Positions 32,975 to 43,517 of a DNA stretch of 49,149 nucleotides are shown one piece after another. Every line of letters begins with the position of its first letter. Position 1 is the first letter of the stretch. Position numbers and translations under genes: made by a program. Source of the DNA: Arcanobacterium haemolyticum (lineage in GTDB: Bacteria; Actinomycetota; Actinomycetes; Actinomycetales; Actinomycetaceae); assembly GCA_021532125.1 (NCBI GenBank), contig JADYUX010000010.1, forward strand, positions 1 to 49,149, read 5' to 3'. The notes beneath the pieces were generated by a model that did not search any database, was not told where the DNA came from, and saw only the letters and a program-made list of their open reading frames with translations.

Positions 32975-35470
32975 ATGCCTGACCTTGCACAATCCGCAGC
33001 AGATCCACGCCTTCCCGCAGCCGATCCCGCGATCGGCTTGACTGAGGCTGAGGTTCGTCGTGCCGTCGCAGAGGGAAACACTAACTCACTGCCGCCACGT
33101 TCAGGGCGCACCACCGCACAAATCGTGCGCGCTAACGTATTCACGCGGATTAACGCCTTGCTCGGCGTGCTCTTCGTGCTTGTTATCTCAACTGGATCAC
33201 TCATCAACGCCGCGTTTGGCCTGCTCATCGTGGCAAATTCGATCATTGGCATCATTCAGGAACTACGCGCCAAAAAGACCCTTGATTCCCTAGCCGTTGT
33301 AGGCGAAGCGCAACCGACAGTTCGCCGAGACGGCCGCGAGATCCAGATTAAACAAGAAGAACTTGTGCTTGGCGATATCGTCGTCATCAAACCAGGCGAG
33401 CAAATTGTCGTCGACGGAGAGGTCACCGAAGGAAAATACCTCGAACTCGACGAATCACTCCTCACCGGCGAATCCGACCCGATGCCGAAGAATCCTGGCG
33501 ACGAGATTCTTTCCGGCTCGTTTGTTGCCTCAGGTACAGGTTCGTATAGGGCGACGAAGGTCGGTGCGGATTCGTACGCTGCGAAGCTCACGGCAGAGGC
33601 AGCGAAGTTCTCACTCGTCCATTCGGAGCTGCAGTCGGGCATTAACAAGATCCTCAAAGTGATCACGTGGATTCTCATTCCCGTGGGAATCCTGACGATC
33701 ATCGGGCAAATTCGCGTAGGCGAACACGATTACAACTCAATCATCATCTCGGTGACAGGCGCTCTCGTGCCTATGGTTCCCGAAGGCCTCGTACTCATCA
33801 CCTCAACGGCATTTGCTTTGGGCGTGATTCGGCTTGGCAAACGCAAATGCCTCGTCAACGAACTTCCCGCTATTGAAGGCTTGGCGCGCGTAGACGTCGT
33901 ATGCGCAGACAAAACGGGAACGCTCACCGAAAACACGATGGTGTTCAGCGAGCTTCATCCAATTGGGACGACGAGGGACGACGAGGCCCGCGAAGCCTTA
34001 CGACAGCTCGGAGCCGCAGACTCAGCACCGAACTCCTCAATGCAGGCAATCATTGACGGCGTGGGCGCTCCCGACGAGGCATGGACCGCTCTGGCAAGCC
34101 AACCGTTCACCTCGGCAAAGAAATGGTCGGGCATCTCCTTTGAAGGGAACGGACATTGGGTGCTTGGCGCCCCCGACGTTCTCGCTGATGCCAGCTCCGA
34201 AGCCGGACGCCTCGCCACCGAAATCGGATCAACCGGCCTGCGTGTTCTCCTTCTCGGCACATGCTCCGAGGAAGTAACGAGCCCGCAAGCACCAGGAACA
34301 GTTGAGCCCAAAGCCCTCGTCGTCCTCGAACAGCGTATCCGCCCCGATGCCGCCGACACCCTTGAGTACTTCCACTCCCAGGGCGTTGAAGTCAAGGTAA
34401 TTTCCGGCGATAACGCCGATTCTGTAGGAGCTGTCACGCGCTCGCTTGGCATGGATTCCGGCAAACCTGTAGACGCCCGTACGATCCCTGAGGAAAACTT
34501 CGGGGAGGTCGTCAATTCGTCGCACGTATTCGGGCGCGTAACCCCACAGCAGAAACGCCAGATGGTCGCGGCCCTGCAGGCAGAAGGGCATACCGTCGCC
34601 ATGACGGGTGACGGCGTGAACGACGTGCTCGCACTCAAAGATGCCGACCTTGGCGTCGCAATGGGATCTGGAACAGCCGCAACGCGTTCGGTCGCAAAAA
34701 TCGTTCTTCTCGACGACAAATTTGCCACGCTCCCTTACGTGGTTGCTGAAGGCCGCCGTGTCCTCGGAAACATCGAACGAGTCGCCAACCTCTTTCTCAC
34801 AAAGACGATCTACTCGTCGATCCTGGCGATTCTCGTTCTCCTCTTCGCTCTACCTTTCCCCTTCCAGCCCATCCACGTGACAATCACCGGCTGGTTCACG
34901 ATCGGAATTCCTGCCTTCCTTCTCTCGCTCCCGCCGAACAACGAGCGAGCTAAAGATCATTTCGTCGAACGCGTGTTGCGGTTCGGACTGCCAGCAGGCC
35001 TGATCGTGGCGGTCGCCTCGTTCGTCACCTACATACTCGTGCGAGTTCCCGATGGAACCGAGGCACAGGCCACGCAAGCCTCGACAGCCGCACTACTCGC
35101 ACTCATCATCGCCTCAACATGGGTTCTTGCTGTCGTTGCCCGCCCCTACGAATGGTGGAAGATTCTCCTCATCCTGCTGCCACTCATCGGATACGGCATT
35201 ATCTTCACTACTGGCTTCACGCAGAAGATCTTCATGCTCGACTCCTCGAACGGTACCGCCATGGGCGTCGCCGCTATCGCAGGACTCATCGCCGCTGCAC
35301 TCATCGAAGTACTCTGGTGGATTGGCCAGCGAATGAGTGACGATCCGAAACCCATGTGGGTACCCAAGACCGAACGCGAAGCAGCTGCGGCACAACGCAG
35401 GATCGAACGTGAAGCTGCAGCTAAAAATACGACGGCAGCCGCGAACACAACCGCCCCTCAAACTCACTGA
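32975..35470 (+). CDS. CtpE-like cation-transporting P-type ATPase
   Basis: Integral membrane cation pump of 831 residues. The actuator motif LTGES lies near residue 164, the phosphorylation motif DKTGTLTE has Asp at 312, and the hinge motif is TGDGVNDVLALKDADLGVAMGSG. The M4 ion-site sequence is VPMVPEGLVLI. The sequence around M4 and DKTG (CLVNELPAIEGLARVDVVCADKTGTLTE) resembles mycobacterial CtpE, for which calcium transport has been reported; the substrate here is inferred from that likeness. About ten transmembrane segments are visible. The C-terminal 35 residues are charged and Ala-rich (EREAAAAQRRIEREAAAK). It is transcribed alone and has no N-terminal metal-binding CxxC domain, which argues against a copper or zinc pump. 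Confidence 0.88.
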   Translation: MPDLAQSAADPRLPAADPAIGLTEAEVRRAVAEGNTNSLPPRSGRTTAQIVRANVFTRINALLGVLFVLVISTGSLINAAFGLLIVANSIIGIIQELRAKKTLDSLAVVGEAQPTVRRDGREIQIKQEELVLGDIVVIKPGEQIVVDGEVTEGKYLELDESLLTGESDPMPKNPGDEILSGSFVASGTGSYRATKVGADSYAAKLTAEAAKFSLVHSELQSGINKILKVITWILIPVGILTIIGQIRVGEHDYNSIIISVTGALVPMVPEGLVLITSTAFALGVIRLGKRKCLVNELPAIEGLARVDVVCADKTGTLTENTMVFSELHPIGTTRDDEAREALRQLGAADSAPNSSMQAIIDGVGAPDEAWTALASQPFTSAKKWSGISFEGNGHWVLGAPDVLADASSEAGRLATEIGSTGLRVLLLGTCSEEVTSPQAPGTVEPKALVVLEQRIRPDAADTLEYFHSQGVEVKVISGDNADSVGAVTRSLGMDSGKPVDARTIPEENFGEVVNSSHVFGRVTPQQKRQMVAALQAEGHTVAMTGDGVNDVLALKDADLGVAMGSGTAATRSVAKIVLLDDKFATLPYVVAEGRRVLGNIERVANLFLTKTIYSSILAILVLLFALPFPFQPIHVTITGWFTIGIPAFLLSLPPNNERAKDHFVERVLRFGLPAGLIVAVASFVTYILVRVPDGTEAQATQASTAALLALIIASTWVLAVVARPYEWWKILLILLPLIGYGIIFTTGFTQKIFMLDSSNGTAMGVAAIAGLIAAALIEVLWWIGQRMSDDPKPMWVPKTEREAAAAQRRIEREAAAKNTTAAANTTAPQTH

Positions 35471-35750
35471 AGCCGCCACGCTCCGCGCTCTGCGGCAACA
35501 AGGCACAGGACTCGTCTGGCACGCTGCGCAACACCCAACGAATCAGGGGCCGTACGCGAGTTCGCGCCACGTGCGTGAGCGTATCCAGGGCCACGTGTAT
35601 ACCCGTGACTGGGAACGCGCATTCCTATGAGCGGGCCGCCGCGCCGTTGCCCTCGACACGACGTTCGGACTAGGGCACTAGTGAGGTGCGCCCACCCGGG
35701 CACCCGCACAGCTCACGCACAACAGGTACGCGCAGGACTAGGCTGGAATC
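35471..35750. other. Short intergenic region downstream of the P-type ATPase
   Basis: An open frame continues from the overlapping frame of the ATPase end to 35630 (TLRALRQQGTGLVWHAAQHP...). It has no ribosome binding site of its own and no family I recognise; it could be a gene remnant. The rest must hold the promoter of the downstream phosphodiesterase gene. Confidence 0.35.
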
Positions 35751-36542
35751 ATGTTCACCCCATCGGGCAGGGCAATCCTTGCCACAGCGCACACCCCAAC
35801 CTTTGACCGCGCGATCTTCGCGCATCGCGGCCTGTCAAGCAAGGCACCCGAAAACACGATGTCAGCTTTCCGCCTTGCCGAAGCGACTGGCTGCGGTTGG
35901 ATCGAAACCGATGTGGACATCATCGCTGACGGCACGCCCGTCATACTTCACGACACCGCACTCAATCGCACGACGAACCGCTCCGGCTCGATGTACACGC
36001 TAACCCGCGACGAACTCCCTCACGTAGATGCCGGGTCCTGGTTCTCCCCGCGGTTCGCCGGCGAGCACCTCCCCACGCTTACAGAATTCGTCGACTTCCT
36101 CAACGAGACCGGCATGAACGCCAATATCGAACTCAAAGGAAACGAAGCAGGGGCCGCCACCTCGCTCGCTCTCGTCGACACCGTTATCGCCGAGCTTGAC
36201 CGCCTTCGGCCCGACTGCGAGATCATCATCTCTTCCTTCAGCCCTCTGCTCCTCGCAGAGTTCCACCGCCGCGCCCCGCGTTACGCTATTGGCGTCCTCT
36301 TCGAGGACGTAACAATCCGCCCCGACTGGCTCTCCATCCTTGAACTCTGCGGTGCCAGTTACATCCACGTCGAAGATTCACCACGCCTCAACGAGCTCAT
36401 CTCGCTCCCCCTCAAGGCCGGATTCGGCGTGAACGTCTGGACTGTTGATTCCCGACCACGCGCCAACGAACTCTTCAACCTCGGAGCAACTGGCGTCTTC
36501 ACGAACAGGGCCGACGACCTCGTCGACCTCGCACAGCACTGA
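35751..36542 (+). CDS. Glycerophosphodiester phosphodiesterase family protein
   Basis: Hydrolyses glycerophosphodiesters to glycerol-3-phosphate and an alcohol, recycling phospholipid or teichoic-acid-type head groups. The protein has 263 residues and is a full GDPD domain without a signal peptide, so it is probably cytoplasmic. The catalytic AHRG (His25, Arg26) with PENT, the metal-binding ETDVD and the LHD motif are intact, and the TIM-barrel pattern continues with NIELKGNE and ends with VNVWTVDS. The gene is followed after 37 bp by the convergent glf gene. Confidence 0.92.
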   Translation: MFTPSGRAILATAHTPTFDRAIFAHRGLSSKAPENTMSAFRLAEATGCGWIETDVDIIADGTPVILHDTALNRTTNRSGSMYTLTRDELPHVDAGSWFSPRFAGEHLPTLTEFVDFLNETGMNANIELKGNEAGAATSLALVDTVIAELDRLRPDCEIIISSFSPLLLAEFHRRAPRYAIGVLFEDVTIRPDWLSILELCGASYIHVEDSPRLNELISLPLKAGFGVNVWTVDSRPRANELFNLGATGVFTNRADDLVDLAQH

Positions 36543-36579
36543 AACTACAACGAGGGCGCGCCGTCACCAGCCCCAGACG

Positions 36580-37851
<1,272 letters not shown>

Positions 37852-38004
37852 CTACGCCAATCCTATCGGTTCGTCAGGGCAGGGCGTGCTGCGGTTGTTT
37901 CTTGGCATTGGCGGTGAGGGACAGAATGTTGCTGCAGTTGCAACGCGGCGCGGCCGCAGCTCCCCGACGCGTACTCGTTCGTCGATGCCCTAAACTTGGA
38001 GTGC

Positions 38005-38087
38005 AAGACACGGGGTGCCAGGTACGAGGCCTGGCTGAGATAAAACCCGCGAACCTGATCTCGTTAGTACGAGCGGAGGAATTGTCC
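38005..38087 (+). promoter_or_regulatory. TPP riboswitch (THI element)
   Basis: The leader of the thiamine genes contains the conserved blocks GGGGTGCC (38012-38019), GGCTGAGA (38033-38040), ACCCGCGAACCTGATCT and GTTAGTACGAGCGGAGGAA, in the order and spacing of the THI box. The last block carries the GGAGG-type ribosome binding site of thiM, 8 nt before the ATG, and GACA (38007-38010) can pair with TGTC (38083-38086) to close P1. Ligand binding would therefore mask the ribosome binding site directly. TAAACT (37991-37996) could be the -10 box. No terminator hairpin separates it from the ATG. Confidence 0.93.
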
Positions 38088-38987
38088 ATGCACAATGTGC
38101 ATTCATCTACCCAGTCCACGTCCACCGCGTCAGTATCCTCTGAGGCACACGGTCTTTCGCCTGAGGAACTTAGCCACGCTGCCCTCGAGACGTGGCGCGA
38201 CGTGACGACGAAGCATCCGCTCGTCCAGTGCATTACCAACACGGTTGTCCAGCCGATCACGGCTAATGTGCTGCTGGCAGGCCACGCAGCGCCAGCCATG
38301 ATCGACATCGTGGGCGAGGCAGGAATTTTTGCCGGTGTTGCGTCGGCGGTGCTTATTAATCTCGGTACGATCGCGCCTTCGCAGCAGGAGGCCATCCCTG
38401 AAGCAACGGCTGCGGCGAAAGCTGCCGGCACTCCGTGGGTGCTTGATCCTGTGGGGGTGGGTGGCCTGCCGGTACGCACAGCGTTGGCGGTGAAGATTCT
38501 GGCTGATAAACCTGCCGTGATCCGCGGCAATGCCTCGGAAATCATCGCACTCAATGCGGCATCCGGAGGTTCTGCTGCAGATTCGGCTGGCCGTGGCGTC
38601 GATGCCGGAGATTTGGTGGAGGCGGCGGCGCCGGCGGCGCGTGAGTTGGCGGCACGCACAGGCGCGGTTGTGGCAGTCTCGGGCCCAATCGACTTGATTA
38701 CTGACGGTTCCCGCTCCATTCACTGCGCAAACGGCTCAGCTCTCCTCACGCAGGTCACGGGTGGCGGCTGCGCTCTCGGCGGTTTCATTGCTGCCTATGC
38801 CGCGAGCGCCTCGGATACCCTTCTCGCGGTCGCAGCCGCCCATGCCTGCTACGGCGTGGCTGCGGAGATCGCCGCCGGCGCCGCCGCCGGCCCAGGCACT
38901 TTTGCGGCATCGCTTCTCGACGCTTTGAACGCTCTCGACGAGCCGACCCTCATCGAAGGTATCCGCTTGGAGGCTGTAGCCGCATGA
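38088..38987 (+). CDS. thiM: Hydroxyethylthiazole kinase
   Basis: Phosphorylates salvaged 4-methyl-5-(2-hydroxyethyl)thiazole. The protein has 299 residues and is slightly long because of a Ser/Thr-rich N-terminal extension of about 40 residues. Conserved segments are VQCITNTVVQPITANVLLA, LINLGTI, PWVLDPVGVGG, IRGNASEI and the ATP/catalytic VTGGGCALGG with the family Cys. The ATG at 38088 lies 8 nt after the riboswitch-embedded GGAGG. The longer open frame upstream to 37827 runs through the riboswitch and is not the start. The gene overlaps thiE by 4 bp (ATGA). Confidence 0.95.
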   Translation: MHNVHSSTQSTSTASVSSEAHGLSPEELSHAALETWRDVTTKHPLVQCITNTVVQPITANVLLAGHAAPAMIDIVGEAGIFAGVASAVLINLGTIAPSQQEAIPEATAAAKAAGTPWVLDPVGVGGLPVRTALAVKILADKPAVIRGNASEIIALNAASGGSAADSAGRGVDAGDLVEAAAPAARELAARTGAVVAVSGPIDLITDGSRSIHCANGSALLTQVTGGGCALGGFIAAYAASASDTLLAVAAAHACYGVAAEIAAGAAAGPGTFAASLLDALNALDEPTLIEGIRLEAVAA

Positions 38988-39775
38988 ACTCTGAGCAGCT
39001 ACCGGATCGGGTCGCGGATGCGTTGCCCACGTCCTCACCGCTTCCTACCCGCGCGGATGTCGGCGAAGGCATTTACCTCGTCACCGATCCAGGCATGTCA
39101 ATGGCGCGGATCGGTGAGCCCTACGCACCGGAAGGCTCCGCCTCGCATGCATGGCATCACAAGGCTATCGAGGAAACTGTGCGCCTCGTCCGTGAGGCGA
39201 GCGCTGCGGGCGTTCCCACGATTCAGCTTCGCTGGAAAGACGTCGATGCCGGATATTTCCTTGATCTCACCCTCGCTGCTGCCGACGCTATTCAGCCGGG
39301 AACGTCCCTCGTCGTCAATGATCGCGTTGATGTCTACCTTGCAGCCCGCGCTTGCGGAGCAACAGTAGCGGGTGTTCACATCGGACAGACCGATCTTCCA
39401 CCGCGCGCCGTCCGAGACATCGTCGGCGAGGATGCCTACATCGGCTGGTCGGCATCAACCGACGCAGAACTTCGCGCCGCCAACGATCTCGCGGAGGTTA
39501 TTGACGCTGTAGGGGTTGGCGTGCTCCGCCACACCGATACCAAGCCTGATGCGCCACCAGCCCTCGGCATCAACGGTATGCAACGAGCCTGCAACCTGTG
39601 CGAACTCCCCGTCGTCGCTATCGGCGGGATAAAGCCGCACGATTTAGCAGACCTGGCTCACACGTCGGTGACGTCGGCGGCAATTGTGTCGGCAATCGTC
39701 GCCGCGGAAAACCCGGCAGAGGCAGCAGCAACCTGCGTGAGGCTGTGGGACGAAGTACGAGGAGAGACACGATGA
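38984..39775 (+). CDS. thiE: Thiamine-phosphate synthase
   Basis: Joins HMP-PP and thiazole phosphate to give thiamine monophosphate; 263 residues, longer than the usual 210 because of an N-terminal extension of about 45 residues. The TIM-barrel motifs are IQLRWKD (phosphate/pyrimidine site), VVNDRVDV, GVHIGQTDLPP, IGWSAST and GVGVLRHTDTKPDAPPALGI, then VVAIGGI. It overlaps thiM and the following gene by 4 bp each, so the three are translationally coupled. Confidence 0.94.
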   Translation: MNSEQLPDRVADALPTSSPLPTRADVGEGIYLVTDPGMSMARIGEPYAPEGSASHAWHHKAIEETVRLVREASAAGVPTIQLRWKDVDAGYFLDLTLAAADAIQPGTSLVVNDRVDVYLAARACGATVAGVHIGQTDLPPRAVRDIVGEDAYIGWSASTDAELRAANDLAEVIDAVGVGVLRHTDTKPDAPPALGINGMQRACNLCELPVVAIGGIKPHDLADLAHTSVTSAAIVSAIVAAENPAEAAATCVRLWDEVRGETR

Positions 39776-41430
39776 CCAGCACAACGCTCCACACACCACG
39801 CGTACTCTCTATCGCAGGGACCGACCCCAGCGGGGGCGCAGGCATCCATGCCGACCTCAAATCAATCAGCGCCGCCGGCGGCTACGCCATGGGCGTCGTC
39901 ACGGCAATCGTCTCGCAAAACACCCAAGGCGTGCGTTCAATTCACATGCCCGACGCCCACGTACTACGCGACCAACTTGATGCCGTGAGCGACGATGTCG
40001 CCATCGACGCCGTCAAGATCGGGATGCTCGGAGACATCACCTACATCACAACTGTCAGCGACTGGCTTCAACAGGTTCACCCTCCGGTCGTCGTACTCGA
40101 CCCCGTCATGGTCGCAACCTCCGGTGATCGGCTTCTCATCCCCGAAGCCGAAGCGGCCCTCATCGCCATGCTGCCACTCGCCGACATCATCACGCCCAAC
40201 ATTCCCGAGCTTGAAGTTATTGCTGGCCGTGAGCCTGGAAGTGTGAAGGACGACGACGAAGCCCTCGCACTTGCCCGAAAGGTCGCCCACGAACACAACG
40301 TGTACGTCCTCGTGAAGGGCGGACATCTTGATGGCGCGCTCGTCGTCAATACCCTTGTCGGCCCACAAGGCGTCGTCGCACGTTCGTCGTGCCCGCGAGT
40401 AGCGACGACATCGACGCACGGTACGGGATGCTCGATGTCGTCGGCGCTGGCGACACGCCTGGGTCTGGCCGGAGTAGGTGCAGACGGGGCTGGGGCGGCC
40501 AGTCTCCGGATAACGGGGACGAGTGTAGCCGATGCCGCCCAAGACGCCCTTTCATGGACAACGCAGTGGCTCTTCGAGGCCATCACGCACGGCTCCGACC
40601 TGGAGGTTGGGCACGGGCACGGACCCGTCGATCACATGCATCTTGCGCGCAGGATGTCGCGCGCAGCAAAGGTCACTCCGTGGCTCGCACACACCGTTGA
40701 TGCGGCCGCATTGCTGACCGCCGCGCCACCCGCAGCCGCCGCATCGACAACAATCCACACCACTGAACCGCTTATCGAACCGGCCGGGCCGTGGACATCG
40801 CGCCTCTGGCATGCCTCGCGCGACATCCTGCGCGCCACCGCCAGCCTTCCCTTCATTCGTCGGCTCGCCGACGGCACCCTCGACCCGGCCGACTTCACCT
40901 TCTACCAGTTCCAAGATTCCCTGTACCTTGACCGCTACGCAAAAGCGCTCGCGATGCTCGGCGCGAAAGCACATGAAGGGAGCGAGAAGGTGCACTGGGG
41001 CACGGGCGCGGCTGTCGCTATCGAGGTTGAGCAGGAGCTCCATCGGACCTGGCTCGGGAACCACCCCGACGTGCATATCGATCGAGCAATCTCTCCCGTC
41101 ACCTCGGGGTACACGGATTTCCTCCTCGCACGCACCGCCACTGACGACTACGTTGTTGGCGCCGCGGCCGTCCTCCCCTGCTACTGGATGTATGCCCACA
41201 TTGGTTTCGCACTCACCGAGGCTAACCACGACGAGCATCCGTTCCACGACTGGCTCACCACGTACGCCGACGATGCCTTCCTCGCCTCAACGCGGGAAGC
41301 TATCGCGATCGTGGAACACCAGTTCGAACGTGCCGGGAACGACGCGCGCGAACGCGCTCTCCGCGCCTACCTCACGGCGTGCCAGTGGGAATTGGAATTC
41401 TTCGACCAGGCGTACCGCCGCCAAGCCTGA
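39772..41430 (+). CDS. thiD: Fused HMP-phosphate kinase and TenA-family aminopyrimidine hydrolase
   Basis: Bifunctional protein of 552 residues. Residues about 1-265 are ThiD: SIAGTDPSGGAGIHADLKSI, KIGMLGD, VVLDPVMVATSGDRLL, VLVKGGHLDG and the anion-hole HGTGCSMSSALA. Residues about 330-552 are TenA: LWHASRDILRATASLPFI, FYQFQDSLYL, the catalytic Cys470 in LPCYWMYAHIG, and the C-terminal FDQAYR. TenA releases HMP from degraded thiamine, and ThiD phosphorylates HMP twice. The fusion joins consecutive salvage steps, as in yeast Thi20. With thiM and thiE, and without thiC or thiG nearby, the operon looks like salvage rather than full synthesis. The real start is ATG 39772, overlapping the thiE stop. 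Confidence 0.94.
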   Translation: MTSTTLHTPRVLSIAGTDPSGGAGIHADLKSISAAGGYAMGVVTAIVSQNTQGVRSIHMPDAHVLRDQLDAVSDDVAIDAVKIGMLGDITYITTVSDWLQQVHPPVVVLDPVMVATSGDRLLIPEAEAALIAMLPLADIITPNIPELEVIAGREPGSVKDDDEALALARKVAHEHNVYVLVKGGHLDGALVVNTLVGPQGVVARSSCPRVATTSTHGTGCSMSSALATRLGLAGVGADGAGAASLRITGTSVADAAQDALSWTTQWLFEAITHGSDLEVGHGHGPVDHMHLARRMSRAAKVTPWLAHTVDAAALLTAAPPAAAASTTIHTTEPLIEPAGPWTSRLWHASRDILRATASLPFIRRLADGTLDPADFTFYQFQDSLYLDRYAKALAMLGAKAHEGSEKVHWGTGAAVAIEVEQELHRTWLGNHPDVHIDRAISPVTSGYTDFLLARTATDDYVVGAAAVLPCYWMYAHIGFALTEANHDEHPFHDWLTTYADDAFLASTREAIAIVEHQFERAGNDARERALRAYLTACQWELEFFDQAYRRQA

Positions 41431-41511
41431 TTTCTAGGGACAACTTCTAGGTGCATCTCTGACTTCTAGGCTGCACGCCGGGCTCACTAATTTAGATCTA
41501 TCTCCCACTGA

Positions 41512-41552
41512 GTGAAGGGGAGGAATGCCGTAGCGACATTCCTCCCCTTCAC
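41512..41552. terminator. Strong terminator hairpin of the thiamine operon
   Basis: A perfect 16-bp inverted repeat (GTGAAGGGGAGGAATG with CATTCCTCCCCTTCAC) encloses a 9-nt loop. It lies 81 bp after the thiD-tenA stop. No long U-tract follows in either direction, but the stem is the strongest in the window. Confidence 0.8.
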
Positions 41553-41662
41553 ATATCCATGTGCGAGTTATGCGTCTCGGCGACGGAGTTACTTGCGAGG
41601 CAAAGAGCGTCCAGTATGGTCTCGTCGCAACTGGGGATCTAGGCAACAAGTGCAGGGCTAAG

Positions 41663-41725
41663 CGGTAGATACAGAAGCTCACGAGAGTCGGGAGTGACAG
41701 CACACAAACGCCGCACCACAACTGC
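41663..41725 (+). repeat. Diverged relative of the right-end tandem repeat
   Basis: The segment GGTAGATACAGAAGCTCACG, continuing AGAGTCGGGAGTGACAGCAC and CGCACCACAAC, matches the sub-unit at about 48914-48970 nearly base for base. This shows the tandem repeat belongs to a dispersed family. Confidence 0.75.
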
Positions 41726-41958
41726 AGAATCTTGTCGCATCTGCAAACCCTCGTAGCAACCTCAAACCCTGCAACAACGACAAACACCAAGCCACAAGAC
41801 ACGAAAACTATGTGCCACACTTCACAAACTCGCCTTTTTGACCGCAGAAATGGGCAAAATACAGGCCGTTTACGGTGGTGTACCAGAGATCAAAGCCCTC
41901 CTTAGTGAGAGTCGCGAATCCCTTTTGATCCACACACCCCACGTCACTGGAGGTCACG

Positions 41959-43407
41959 ATGTCAACGACGACACCCCCGCAAACCGCCACAAGGCGCAGC
42001 GCGCACCGCTACGCAACAAATCTGGCGCTCATTGCGACGCTCGGCCCGTTCTTTTACGGCTTCGAAGGGATGGTGCTCAACGGTGCTATCAAGGCTGTAG
42101 GTTCGGAATTCCACCTTGGCACACTCGCTCAAGGCGTCGCCGGTGCTGCTGGCATTATCGGCGGACTGATCGGCGCTATTTTCGCAGGCCGTATCTCCGA
42201 CAAGATCGGGCGCAAGACCACCCTCATGTGGGTCGGCCCATTCCTTCTTTTCGAAGCAGTCTTCGGCGCCTTCAGCCCAATATTTGGTAGCTTCGGCTAC
42301 ATTTTCTTGCTTCTGTGCCGCGTAATTGGCGGAATCGGTTTTGGCGCGGCTACGACGGTAGCCCCTGGATATGTCGCAGAAATCGCGCCCGCTGAAATTC
42401 GCGGCCGCCTCATTGCGTTCCGGCAGCTCGCCATTATCCTTGGCTTGTTTTTCGCGGGAATTATTAACATCGTCGTGACCTCATGGGCCGGCTCAACATC
42501 GGCGGAGCTCGCCTTCGGCCTCAAGGCATGGCAGTACATGTTCCTGTGCTTAATCATTCCGTCGCTGTTCTACATTGTCTTCACTGCGAAAATCCCGGAA
42601 TCTCCGCGTTACCTTGTCTCAGTTGGTCGCACTGAAGATGCTGCGAAGATCCTCGCGAAAGTCACTGCCGAGGGCGATGTGAACACCCGCGTTGAAGCAA
42701 TCCAAAACTCCCTGGGTGTTGCGAACGTCAAGATGTCCATCGGCCAGATTTTTGCTTCAAAGTGGCGCGGCCTTGTGCTCGTCGGGATGGCTCTTGCGGC
42801 GTTCCAGCAACTCACCGGAATTAATGGCGTGTTTTTCTACTCAAATACGCTCTTCCAAGCTGTCGGTTTTGATGAGTCGATGGCCCTCCAACAGACCCTC
42901 CTCATTACAGGTTTCAAGATCGTCGGTGTCGTCACCGGAATTCTCCTTGTGGACCGTGTTGGACGTAAGCGCATGCTCATTTACGGCGGCACACTAATTT
43001 TCGTTTCACTTGCCGTTCTCGCGACAGTCTTCACAATCGCCCCAACCGGCGCTGACGGCCAGATTGATATCTCGAACGATCCAATTCTTGGGTTCGCAGC
43101 CGTAGCTTCCTTGTGCTGCTTCCTTCTGGGATTCACGTCCTCGTGGGGACCGATCTTCTCCATCGTGATGGGCGAAATGTTCCCACTGCAGATTCGTGGC
43201 GGTGCAATGTCGCTCGCTTCGGGTGCTGACTTCTTCGTCAACCTCCTCGTCGTTCTCTTGTTCCCCTACCTCGTGGCATGGTCGCCTGCTGGTACGTACT
43301 GGATCTACTGTGCGTTCGGAGTTCTAGCCGTGGTCTTCGCAGCGAAGTATCTCCACGAAACGTCAGGCAAGCAGCTTGAGGACATGGACACCCTCGTCGA
43401 CGAATAA
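41959..43407 (+). CDS. MFS sugar porter family transporter
   Basis: Twelve-helix proton-coupled sugar importer of 482 residues. Sugar-porter signatures are present: GRISDKIGRKT between helices 2 and 3, PESPRYLV after helix 6, QQLTGINGVFFYSNT in helix 7 and VDRVGRKRM between helices 8 and 9. The ATG at 41959 follows GGAGG. It is the first gene of a same-strand cluster with a sulfatase and its maturase, so a sulfated or related sugar is a plausible cargo; this is inferred from context only. A hairpin made of an inverted octamer pair separates it from the sulfatase gene. Confidence 0.92.
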   Translation: MSTTTPPQTATRRSAHRYATNLALIATLGPFFYGFEGMVLNGAIKAVGSEFHLGTLAQGVAGAAGIIGGLIGAIFAGRISDKIGRKTTLMWVGPFLLFEAVFGAFSPIFGSFGYIFLLLCRVIGGIGFGAATTVAPGYVAEIAPAEIRGRLIAFRQLAIILGLFFAGIINIVVTSWAGSTSAELAFGLKAWQYMFLCLIIPSLFYIVFTAKIPESPRYLVSVGRTEDAAKILAKVTAEGDVNTRVEAIQNSLGVANVKMSIGQIFASKWRGLVLVGMALAAFQQLTGINGVFFYSNTLFQAVGFDESMALQQTLLITGFKIVGVVTGILLVDRVGRKRMLIYGGTLIFVSLAVLATVFTIAPTGADGQIDISNDPILGFAAVASLCCFLLGFTSSWGPIFSIVMGEMFPLQIRGGAMSLASGADFFVNLLVVLLFPYLVAWSPAGTYWIYCAFGVLAVVFAAKYLHETSGKQLEDMDTLVDE

Positions 43408-43416
43408 AGAAATTAA

Positions 43417-43455
43417 CGACGACGAACAACCTCACGAACGTAATTTTCGTCGTCG
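43417..43455 (+). terminator. Hairpin formed by an inverted pair of the TTCGTCGT octamer
   Basis: CGACGACGAA (43417-43426) pairs with TTCGTCGTCG (43446-43455) across a 19-nt loop, 9 bp after the MFS stop, and is followed by CTTTC. It may reduce transcription into the sulfatase gene. The arms contain ACGACGAA (43419-43426) and TTCGTCGT (43446-43453), the octamer that is over-represented across this window. Confidence 0.6.
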
Positions 43456-43517
43456 CTTTCATCAAGTCTTGTGGGGGCGTCTCACCCGCCCCTACAACTC
43501 AGGAAAGAAGTACGTAG

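Larger units (their letters stand above)
41431..41958. other. Intergenic region with terminator and repeat remnant
   Basis: No gene is supported. It contains the terminator of the thiamine operon (41512-41552), a diverged copy of the tandem-repeat unit seen at the right end of the window (about 41663-41725), low-complexity CA-rich sequence to about 41815, and then the leader and promoter region of the sugar porter. The open frame on the minus strand (41434-41820) is repeat sequence read by chance. Confidence 0.6.

Noticed and set aside
33541-33560. Copper or zinc specificity for the P-type ATPase
   Set aside because: No CPC motif in the membrane and no N-terminal CxxC domain; VPMVPEGL in M4 fits the CtpE-like group instead.
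35471-35633. Possible small gene after the P-type ATPase
   Set aside because: No ribosome binding site and no recognisable family; reported only as a possible remnant.
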